A stretch of 6,590 nucleotides of DNA from Chloroflexota bacterium. Lineage in GTDB: Bacteria; Chloroflexota; Limnocylindria; Limnocylindrales; CSP1-4. Of the stretch, positions 1 through 5,182 are shown one piece after another. Both the position numbers and the translations under genes were made by a program. Location: contig VGPE01000160.1 of assembly GCA_016875645.1 (NCBI GenBank), positions 1 through 6,590 of the forward strand, in the 5' to 3' direction. The notes under the pieces were generated by a model. That model saw only the letters and a program-made list of their open reading frames with translations, was not told where the DNA came from and searched no databases. Numbering within the stretch: position 1 is the first letter of the stretch; the number at the start of each line of letters is the position of its first letter.

Positions 1-2
1 CG

Positions 3-50
3 CTGCTCGGGGAAACCGAATTCGAGCCGCCCGGGCGCTGGTATCGGTGA
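3..50 (+). CDS. Possible C-terminal tail of an upstream gene (partial)
   Basis: An open frame enters from the left edge and ends at a TGA at 48-50. It reads as about 15 residues ending in a Pro-Pro-Gly-Arg-Trp-Tyr-Arg-like tail. Most codons end in G or C, as in the real genes here, and the tail looks like an ordinary hydrophilic protein end. It is far too short to identify a family, and chance cannot be excluded. No clear terminator follows it. Confidence 0.25.
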   Translation: MLGETEFEPPGRWYR

Positions 51-410
51 CCGGGATGCGGTGGCACTCCCGCTCCACGCCGACCCTCCAGTGACCGGGA
101 GGCGCTGACACTTGGCCCTCTGGGCGTGATCGGCCGTCGCATCGGATGGGTCAACGACCCCGGAGGCCACCTGAGGCCCGCCCGTATGAACGTCCGCAGC
201 GCCGCGAGCGCTGATTGCGCCGCGATCGACCGACCACCACGTGCATCTCGGTTCCCTACCCCGCCATCAAGCGCTGTCGGCGCTGGCGGACCGGCCACGG
301 CGGGACGTGTGGCGCTGCTGGGCGCTGGCGGACCGGCCACGGCCGGCCGAAACAGCGGCGGGAACCCGAGGGAACTGCATAACCATCGGAACGGTGCGCA
401 AGAGTTCCGC
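51..410. other. Non-coding stretch upstream of the dap leader
   Basis: No convincing gene lies here. The longest plus-strand frame (GTG at 126 to a stop at 419) has no good ribosome binding site. Its composition is rich in Arg, Gly, Ala and Pro, and its third-position G/C bias fades along its length. It also contains a repeated Gly/Pro/Ala peptide that merely reflects a DNA direct repeat. A 10-base direct repeat (GTGACCGGGA) occurs at 47-56 and 91-100. The more striking repeat at 279-343 is listed separately. The stretch may carry distal regulatory DNA or decayed sequence, and I cannot assign a role. Confidence 0.5.
279..343. repeat. 23-base direct repeat, 42-base period, with embedded palindrome
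   Basis: Positions 279-301 and 321-343 are identical over 23 bases (beginning GGCGCTGGCGG and ending CCACGGC), 42 bases apart start to start. The second copy runs into a perfect inverted repeat, CCGGCC-AC-GGCCGG at 333-346. The first copy breaks this symmetry after GGC. The repeats lie about 70-130 bases upstream of the putative dap promoter. They could be tandem operator sites or a local duplication, and no known operator is recognised. Confidence 0.6.
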
Positions 411-439
411 TTGCACTGAAGTTCTATTCACGGCATACT
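411..439 (+). promoter_or_regulatory. Putative sigma-70 promoter of the dap operon
   Basis: A TTGCAC box at 411-416 and a CATACT box at 434-439 are separated by exactly 17 bases, the optimal spacing for a housekeeping sigma factor. The stretch is noticeably AT-richer than its surroundings. Transcription would begin near 446-449. That places about 165 bases of leader before dapB, or makes the GTG at 449 an almost leaderless start. The assignment rests on the boxes and spacing alone. Confidence 0.45.
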
Positions 440-448
440 CGCCCGACC

Positions 449-511
449 GTGATCACGTCGTGGCTCAAGCGCAGGAAGCAGCGGTCCCCCGCGGAGGCAG
501 TGGGCCGGTAG
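449..511 (+). CDS. Candidate 20-codon leader peptide with Lys/Arg cluster
   Basis: A GTG at 449 opens a 20-codon frame ending at a TAG at 509-511. It contains a tight basic cluster (Leu-Lys-Arg-Arg-Lys-Gln-Arg at codons 6-12) with two AAG lysine codons. The GTG lies 10 bases after the putative -10 box, so translation would be leaderless or nearly so; no ribosome binding site is visible. The frame sits just upstream of structured RNA and an intrinsic terminator before a lysine-pathway operon, the arrangement expected of transcription attenuation by a leader peptide. Two lysine codons are few compared with classical attenuators, and the basic run also reads arginine. Chance is a serious alternative. 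Confidence 0.3.
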   Translation: MITSWLKRRKQRSPAEAVGR

Positions 512-540
512 CGTTGCGCGCGGGCAGCCGCGGGACGACG
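456..540 (+). promoter_or_regulatory. Structured 5' leader of the dap operon
   Basis: Two nested pairings can be drawn directly. CCCGCGG (488-494) pairs with CCGCGGG (528-534). CGTCGT (456-461) pairs with ACGACG (535-540), stacking immediately outside the first helix and leaving a large 5'-side bulge that contains the AAG codons of the candidate leader peptide. CCGGT (505-509) can alternatively pair with ACCGG (541-545). I looked for a T-box element and for lysine-riboswitch conserved segments and found no clear match. GGAGGCACGACCGCC (544-558) only loosely resembles a T-box core. The structure class therefore remains unassigned. Confidence 0.35.
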
Positions 541-560
541 ACCGGAGGCACGACCGCCGG

Positions 561-587
561 AAGCCGCAGGGAGGCCTGCGGCTTTTT
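561..587 (+). terminator. Intrinsic terminator/attenuator hairpin before dapB
   Basis: AAGCCGCAGG (561-570) pairs perfectly over 10 bp with CCTGCGGCTT (575-584) across a GAGG tetraloop. A run of five T (583-587) follows, giving a canonical Rho-independent terminator. It ends only 24 bases before the dapB GTG, and dapB has no obvious second promoter between. This makes it a likely attenuator of the dap operon. The alternative is that it terminates an upstream transcript and that the dapB promoter overlaps it. Confidence 0.8.
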
Positions 588-611
588 GATTTCAGGCAGG
601 ACGGAGCACCA

Positions 612-1436
612 GTGCGGGCATTGATTCTCGGGCGAGGCAACATGGGACGGGCCATCCGGGACGCCCTGGAGGCACGCGGCGACCAGGTGGTCGCGGTCCT
701 GCCACGCCCAGGTCGTGCCGAGCGTCCCAGCCCCGAAACACTCGCGCCGATCGACGTGACGTTCGAGTTCAGCCACGCCGCCAGCGTGCTCGAGAACGTG
801 CGCTTCGCGCTTGATTCCGGTTGCCGGCGGATGGTGCTCGGCACCACCGGCTGGGCGGACGACCGGCGGAATGTGGCAGACGCTGTCGAAGCGGCGGGCG
901 CGACACTGGTGGACGCGCCGACCTACAGCCTCGGAGCCGTCCTGTTCGGCGAGCTGGCGGAGGCGGCCGCGAAGCTCTTCGGGCGATTCGAGACGTACGA
1001 CCCGTACGTCCTGGAGTGGCATCGCCGGGCCAAGGCCGACCGCCCGTCGGGGACTGCGAACGCGATCGCGAAGCGGATCCTGCCGTACCTGCGGACCAAG
1101 ACCCGCGCCCGCCTCGCCGAGGGCGAGGGCGCACCCGAGCCCGACACGCTCGAGATCGTCTCGCTCCGCGCTGGCGCCTCGCCGGGCATGCATGTGGTGG
1201 GCTTCGACGCGCCCGGCGAGTCGATCGAGTTGCGGATCACAGCCCGCGACCGCTCCGCGTACGTCGCAGGCGCTCTGCTCGCCTCGGACTGGCTGCGCGA
1301 GGATCGGCCGCACCCAGTGGGGATCTACCCGTTCGAGTCCGTTGTCCGCGCCGTCCTCGCCGGGGACGGCGGACCAGCCACCGCCAATGTGCCGCCCGCC
1401 GCGCGGGTCGAGACCCAGGGAGGAGTCGTTCAATGA
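612..1436 (+). CDS. dapB: 4-hydroxy-tetrahydrodipicolinate reductase
   Basis: DapB (274 aa; the E. coli protein is 273) is the cytoplasmic NAD(P)H-dependent reductase that converts hydroxytetrahydrodipicolinate to tetrahydrodipicolinate in the DAP/lysine pathway. The N-terminal Rossmann motif GRGNMG is at residues 7-12, and GTTGW is at 77-81. The substrate loop APTYSLGAVLF starts at about 102. The catalytic segment is E135-W-H-R-R-A-K141, followed by PSGTA at 145-149. By alignment with the E. coli EAHHRHK motif, the catalytic His and Lys are kept but the second His is Arg. The C-terminal domain carries IVSLRAG (182-188) and a DRSAY..GAL segment. The GTG start is supported by GGAG at 603-606, 5 bases upstream. 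Its stop overlaps the dapA start (ATGA). It lies directly behind the attenuator-like terminator, as first gene of the operon. Confidence 0.95.
   Translation: MRALILGRGNMGRAIRDALEARGDQVVAVLPRPGRAERPSPETLAPIDVTFEFSHAASVLENVRFALDSGCRRMVLGTTGWADDRRNVADAVEAAGATLVDAPTYSLGAVLFGELAEAAAKLFGRFETYDPYVLEWHRRAKADRPSGTANAIAKRILPYLRTKTRARLAEGEGAPEPDTLEIVSLRAGASPGMHVVGFDAPGESIELRITARDRSAYVAGALLASDWLREDRPHPVGIYPFESVVRAVLAGDGGPATANVPPAARVETQGGVVQ
1418..1425 (+). promoter_or_regulatory. Strong ribosome binding site of dapA
   Basis: GGGAGGAG lies inside the 3' end of dapB, 7 bases before the dapA ATG at 1433. It fixes that start and suggests that dapA is translated efficiently on its own as well as by coupling to dapB. 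Confidence 0.8.
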
Positions 1437-2356
1437 TCTCGTCGACCGGGCGCCCGCTCCGCGGCGCCCTCACCGCCCTGGTGACGCCGTTCACCGCCGA
1501 TGGCAAGGTCGACGAGGCCGCGTTCCGCGACTTCGTCACCTGGCAGGTCGCGGAAGGCATCGACGGCCTCGTCCCATGCGGGACGACCGGTGAGTCCCCC
1601 ACCCTCTCGACCGCCGAGCGGGACTTCATCATCGGCACTGCGGTCGAGATCGGGCATGGGCGTGGCGTGCCGGTCATCGCGGGCACGGGCACCAACGACA
1701 CTGCCAAGACCATCGCCGCGACGAAGCGAGCGGCAGAACTCGGCGCCGACGCCGCACTGGTCGTCACGCCCTACTACAACAAGCCTGACCAGCGAATGCT
1801 CGACGCTCACTACCGCGCGATCGCGGACGAGGGCGGGCTGCCGATCGTCGTCTACAACGTGCCGGGACGGACCAGCGTCAACGTCGAAGCGGCCACGCTG
1901 CTGCGCCTGGCCGAGCATCCGCGGATCATCGCGGTCAAGGAGGCAAGCGCCAACCTCGACCAGATCCAGACGATCCTGCGCAACCGCCCCGACGGCTTTT
2001 CGGTCCTCTCGGGCGACGATTCGTGGACACTGACCGTCATGGCGCACGGCGGAGAAGGCATCATCTCGGTCGCTTCCAACGAGATCCCGCGCCCGATGGC
2101 CGCACTCTGCGCCGCCGCTGCCGCCGGCGATTGGACCGAGGCGCGCCGGCTGCACGAGCACTACCTTGCGCTGATGCGCATCAACTTCATCACCGTCAAC
2201 CCGGTCCCGGTCAAGGCGGCCCTCTCGTCCATGGGCCTGATCCGGAACGTCCTGCGGCTGCCGCTGCTCCCCGCGACCGAGGCGCACCAGGCGCAGATCG
2301 ACGCGGTCCTGCGCGAGGCTGGCATTTCGGGCGTCCTTGCTGGCGCGCGCGGATGA
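1433..2356 (+). CDS. dapA: 4-hydroxy-tetrahydrodipicolinate synthase
   Basis: DapA (307 aa) is a class I aldolase-fold (TIM barrel) enzyme that condenses pyruvate with aspartate-4-semialdehyde, the first committed step to DAP and lysine. Family hallmarks are GTTGE at residues 50-54 (pyruvate carboxylate-binding Thr), TPYYNKP at 112-118 with the paired Tyr, and VYNVPGRT at 140-147 containing the catalytic Tyr141 and substrate-binding Arg146. AVKEAS at 167-172 supplies the Schiff-base Lys169. NPVPVK (256-261) is the usual C-terminal signature. Length is normal, slightly extended at both ends. The ATG at 1433 overlaps the dapB stop and follows a strong Shine-Dalgarno sequence. In many bacteria this enzyme is feedback-inhibited by lysine, but that cannot be judged here. 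Confidence 0.97.
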   Translation: MISSTGRPLRGALTALVTPFTADGKVDEAAFRDFVTWQVAEGIDGLVPCGTTGESPTLSTAERDFIIGTAVEIGHGRGVPVIAGTGTNDTAKTIAATKRAAELGADAALVVTPYYNKPDQRMLDAHYRAIADEGGLPIVVYNVPGRTSVNVEAATLLRLAEHPRIIAVKEASANLDQIQTILRNRPDGFSVLSGDDSWTLTVMAHGGEGIISVASNEIPRPMAALCAAAAAGDWTEARRLHEHYLALMRINFITVNPVPVKAALSSMGLIRNVLRLPLLPATEAHQAQIDAVLREAGISGVLAGARG

Positions 2357-3279
2357 CGGCGGTCGACGAGACCGCCGGGGACCGCGCCCGGACGGGCATC
2401 CGCGACGAGCTCGAGGCCGAGGTCGAGCGCCTTGGGGCTGCGCAGGCGGCCGGCGCCCTCGACCCCGAAGCGCTGACCGGGTTCGCGGCCAGGCTGCTGG
2501 CTGCCCTTGAGGCCGGCGTCGTCCGGGCGGCCGAACCGGATCCCCGGGTCCCGGGCGGCTGGCGCGTCAACGCATGGGTCAAGCAGGGCATCCTGCTGGC
2601 ATTCCGGGCGCCCGGCTTGCGCGACTACCGTGACGGCCCGATCCTTGCCGCGCGCGACCGCGCCGCCCTTGGCGTGCTCGATGTGCTGGATTCGCCCGGT
2701 GCCCGCGCGGCGAAGGAGAGTGGCGCGCCGTGGCGGATCGTGCCCGGCGGGACGGCCGTGCGGTCCGGCGCCCACCTGGAGCCCGGTGTCACCATCATGC
2801 CGCCGGCCTACGTGAACATCGGCGCATGGGTCGGCCGTGGCACGATGGTGGACTCGCACGCGCTCGTCGGCTCGTGCGCGCAGATCGGCGCCCGGGTGCA
2901 TCTTTCCGCGGCGGCGCAGGTCGGCGGCGTGCTGGAGCCCGTCAACGCGCGACCCGTCGTCGTGGAGGACGACGCGTTCGTCGGCGGCGGCACCGGGCTC
3001 TACGACGGGGTGGTCATCGGGCACGGCGCGGTGATCGCAGCCGGTGTGGTCCTGACCGGGACCAGCCGTGTGATCGACCTCGCTGACTACACGGAGCGGA
3101 CCGGAACGCCCGAGCAGCCGCTGGTCATCCCGCCCAATGCCGTCGTGGTGCCCGGCACACGGCCGGCCCGCGGCGAGTTCGCGGAGCGTCTCGGCGTGGC
3201 ACTGGTGACGCCCGTCATCGTGAAGATGCGCGATCCGTCCACGAACGCCCGGACGGCGCTGGAGGACGCGCTGCGGTGA
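2353..3279 (+). CDS. dapD: Tetrahydrodipicolinate N-succinyltransferase
   Basis: DapD (308 aa) transfers succinyl from succinyl-CoA to tetrahydrodipicolinate, directing the pathway through the succinylase branch. An N-terminal helical region precedes WRVNAWVKQGILLAF (70-84), the typical DapD segment. From about 130 a left-handed beta-helix of hexapeptide repeats begins: MPPAYVNIGAWV (149-160), then TMVDSHALVGSCAQIGARVH (164-183) with the expected catalytic Asp167, then GGVLEPVNARP. The later turn reads VGGGTGLYDGVV (210-221), where related enzymes have Glu in an xEG position and this one has Asp218. The ATG overlaps the dapA stop (ATGA), and no Shine-Dalgarno precedes it, implying translational coupling. 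It is longer than the proteobacterial form (about 274 aa), mostly at the N-terminus. An N-acetyltransferase (DapH) role is unlikely given the WVNxWVK-type N-terminal domain. Confidence 0.9.
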   Translation: MTAVDETAGDRARTGIRDELEAEVERLGAAQAAGALDPEALTGFAARLLAALEAGVVRAAEPDPRVPGGWRVNAWVKQGILLAFRAPGLRDYRDGPILAARDRAALGVLDVLDSPGARAAKESGAPWRIVPGGTAVRSGAHLEPGVTIMPPAYVNIGAWVGRGTMVDSHALVGSCAQIGARVHLSAAAQVGGVLEPVNARPVVVEDDAFVGGGTGLYDGVVIGHGAVIAAGVVLTGTSRVIDLADYTERTGTPEQPLVIPPNAVVVPGTRPARGEFAERLGVALVTPVIVKMRDPSTNARTALEDALR

Positions 3280-4586
3280 CCGCGCCCGCCTCGCGCACGG
3301 CGGGCGACGACCTGGCGATCGCGGTCGGCCCGGATCTCGCCGGCCTGGACCCTGAGCGGCTCGCGGTCGAGTACGGCACTCCGTTCTACCTCTACGACCT
3401 CGATGTCGTTTCCCGCCGGGTGGCCGCGCTGCGGGCCGTCCTGCCAGCCGGCCGCTTCGACCTGGCCTATGCGATCAAGGCCAACCCCTCGCTCGCCGTG
3501 GTGGCGCACCTTGCCGCCCTCGGGCTGGGGGCAGATATCGCCTCCGAGGGCGAACTGGCGCTCGTCCGGCGGGCCGGGTTCGCCTCGGCCCGGGTGCTGT
3601 TCACGGGCCCGGGCAAGAGCGACGCGGAACTGCGGGCGGCCGTCGGGTCCCGCGTCGGTTCGATCACGGTGGAGTCGCCCGGCGAGTTGGCGCGGCTGGA
3701 CCGGATCGCGGCCGAGGCGGGCCGGCGGATGCCGATCCTGCTGCGCCTTGCGGTGGGCGAGCGGAGCGTTCTTGAAGCCGTGCGGATCATCGGCGACGGC
3801 GGCCTCGGCAAGTTCGGAATGGGCGCGGCGGACCTCGCGGTCGCCGCCGAACGAGCCGCGCGTTCGCCACACCTGCAGCTGCTGGGCGTCCACGCCTTCG
3901 GTGCGTCGAACGTCCGGGCCGCATCGGCGCTCGTGGAGCACATCGGCGAAACGGTCGCCTACGCACAGCGGGTCGCGGCGGATGTCGGAGTTCCCCTCGC
4001 GCTGGTGGACGGCGGCGGCGGCCTGGGCATCCCGTACGCGGACGGCGAGGAGCCGCTGGACCTGGACGCGCTGGGGCGCGGGCTGGAGCGACTGGAGCGC
4101 GAGTGGGCGGCCGATTCGGGCCTGGCAGGCCTGCGGGCGCTCCTGGAGCCAGGGCGCTTCCTCGTGGGGCCGGCCGGCGTCTACGTCACGCGCGTGCTGG
4201 ACGTGAAGACGCTCGACGGGCGCACCGTGGCGGTGGTCGACGGTGGGATCCACCACGTGTTGCGGCCGGCGCTGGTGCGCCAGGGCCACCGGGTGATCCG
4301 CCTGGGCACCGCGGCCCACGCCGGCGGCGCCGAAGCCGCTGTCGTGGGACCGCTCTGTACCGGCCTCGACATCCTCTCGCCGTCCGCTCCGATCGGGTCG
4401 GTCTCGGTGGGCGATCTGCTCGCGGTCCGCGATGTGGGCGCCTACGGCTTCACCGAATCCATGCCGCTCTTCCTGTCGCGCCCGCTGCCGGCGGAGGTCG
4501 TCGTGTCGCGCGGACGCGCAGCACTGGTCCGCCCCGCAATCGATCCGTCCGAGTTCCTGGACCGCCAGCTCCTGCCCGACTGGTAA
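3276..4586 (+). CDS. lysA: Fold-III PLP decarboxylase in the lysA position (divergent DAP decarboxylase)
   Basis: This protein (436 aa) has an alanine-racemase-like PLP barrel followed by a beta domain. YAIKANPS (65-72) provides the PLP Lys68. GKFGMG (178-183), the glycine loop DGGGGLGIPY (245-254) and EPGR (291-294, substrate carboxylate Arg) follow. By position, as last gene of a dap operon, it should convert meso-DAP to lysine. The motifs are atypical, however. Canonical LysA HxGSQ is HAFGAS (206-211), the CES substrate motif is CTG (361-363), and GAYGFSMSSNYNSRP reads GAYGFTESMPLFLSRP (388-403). These forms, plus CTGLDIL and PLDLDALGRGL, recall BtrK/exosortase-associated decarboxylases. 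The GTG overlaps the dapD stop, with GGAGG at 3261-3265. The decarboxylase fold is certain; DAP specificity is inference. Confidence 0.8.
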   Translation: MTAPASRTAGDDLAIAVGPDLAGLDPERLAVEYGTPFYLYDLDVVSRRVAALRAVLPAGRFDLAYAIKANPSLAVVAHLAALGLGADIASEGELALVRRAGFASARVLFTGPGKSDAELRAAVGSRVGSITVESPGELARLDRIAAEAGRRMPILLRLAVGERSVLEAVRIIGDGGLGKFGMGAADLAVAAERAARSPHLQLLGVHAFGASNVRAASALVEHIGETVAYAQRVAADVGVPLALVDGGGGLGIPYADGEEPLDLDALGRGLERLEREWAADSGLAGLRALLEPGRFLVGPAGVYVTRVLDVKTLDGRTVAVVDGGIHHVLRPALVRQGHRVIRLGTAAHAGGAEAAVVGPLCTGLDILSPSAPIGSVSVGDLLAVRDVGAYGFTESMPLFLSRPLPAEVVVSRGRAALVRPAIDPSEFLDRQLLPDW

Positions 4587-4753
4587 CGGGTTGGATCTAC
4601 CCGGTAGCCGCGCGTGACCCATCGCGAGGATGCGTCCGCGCCGAAGGCGCGCGGCGGCCGCGGCCGTTGAGTCTGCGAGGGGCGGTCGTCGCGGGCCGAA
4701 CGGGCGCTGCGGCGCGGAGCCGGGGTCGGGGGTCTCCCCCGGGGCGTCGCCCG
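4587..4753. other. Intergenic region with hairpins after lysA
   Basis: This 167-base gap separates the convergent ends of lysA and the small minus-strand gene. It holds three inverted repeats. CGGGT at 4587-4591 pairs with ACCCG at 4599-4603, immediately after the lysA stop. CGCGCC at 4637-4642 pairs with GGCGCG at 4646-4651 across GAA. CGGGGG at 4727-4732 pairs with CCCCCG at 4736-4741 across TCT. None is followed by a T-tract on either strand, so Rho-independent termination is uncertain. The last lies 12 bases beyond the stop of the minus-strand gene. No coding region is supported. Confidence 0.45.
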
Positions 4754-5005
4754 CTAGGTGATCGGCGTTCCGTCGGCGAGGTGCGCCAACGCGGCGCAAT
4801 CGATTCGGCAGCCGCGGGCGTCGCGGCCGGGCTGGCCCTCGAAATGGCGCCACGGGCCGGCCGACTCGCCATCGGCATGCAGCCGCTCCTCGACGACCAG
4901 GCGGCAGCCGCACACGGCGCAGACGATGGGACCCTGGCGGCTGAGCGTGGACACCAGGTCGATCGTCATGGTGGAGGTCCTGGTGTCGGTCCAGTAGAGG
5001 CTCAT
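4754..5005 (-). CDS. Small cysteine-rich, probable zinc-binding protein of unknown function
   Basis: This 83-aa protein is not recognised. Its central feature is CAVCGC (Cys29, 32, 34), followed by a charged stretch with His43 and His54 and then GCRIDC (Cys66, Cys70). The spacing suggests a small zinc ribbon or other metal knuckle, possibly with His ligands. There is no signal peptide or membrane segment, so it is likely cytoplasmic. Reality of the gene is supported by GAGGAG at 5013-5018 (minus strand), 7 bases before the ATG, which also fixes the start over Met13. The first 20 residues are Thr/Ser-rich. It is convergent with lysA and divergent from the DUF411 gene, so a shared metal-related role is conceivable but unproven. 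A plausible alternative is a lineage-specific housekeeping zinc protein. Confidence 0.7.
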   Translation of the reverse strand: MSLYWTDTRTSTMTIDLVSTLSRQGPIVCAVCGCRLVVEERLHADGESAGPWRHFEGQPGRDARGCRIDCAALAHLADGTPIT

Positions 5006-5182
5006 CGCAGGTCTCCTCGGGCGCGCGGGACGGATCCTGTCCCGACGACAGCGTGCGCCGGCGGTCGCCCGACATCAGCGCCGGCCGGGTATCGCTTGGG
5101 TTGCAATTCGGGACGGCCGGCACGGGTGGAAGGGCCGGATCACCCGTGGTGGCCCGGGCCGTGGACCCGCATCCTCGGCGAC
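5006..5182. promoter_or_regulatory. Divergent intergenic region between the Cys-rich and DUF411 genes
   Basis: This 177-base gap must carry promoters for both flanking genes, but I cannot place confident -35/-10 pairs. A perfect dyad, CGGGAC-N7-GTCCCG, lies at 5026-5044, just upstream of the minus-strand ribosome binding site; it could be an operator or a 5'UTR hairpin. A second imperfect hairpin, GGGCC...GGCCC at about 5132-5155, lies upstream of the DUF411 start. A TTGCAA box at 5101-5106 reads the same on both strands, but no well-spaced -10 accompanies it. No CsoR-type copper operator is recognisable. Confidence 0.4.

Noticed and set aside
126..419. 97-aa plus-strand frame upstream of the dap leader
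   Set aside because: No ribosome binding site, low-complexity Arg/Gly/Ala/Pro composition, fading codon bias, and an internal peptide repeat that simply mirrors the DNA direct repeat. It also overlaps the putative promoter -35 box.
544..587. T-box riboswitch core before the terminator
   Set aside because: GGAGGCACGACCGCC only loosely resembles the T-box consensus, having an inserted base pair of letters within the core. The leader from the putative promoter is short, and no specifier stem or convincing antiterminator could be drawn.
465..1433. 322-aa minus-strand open frame antisense to dapB
   Set aside because: It opposes clear DapB motifs and has Arg/His/Gly-rich composition typical of antisense frames in GC-rich DNA.
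4727..4741. CGGGGG-TCT-CCCCCG as a bidirectional intrinsic terminator
   Set aside because: The stem is only 6 bp with a 3-base loop and has no T-tract on either strand. It is mentioned only as a hairpin in the intergenic entry.
4103..5182. Upstream extension of the DUF411 frame into lysA
   Set aside because: The extension has no domain motifs, overlaps lysA in another frame, and would bury the lipoprotein signal peptide that starts cleanly at the ATG at 5183.
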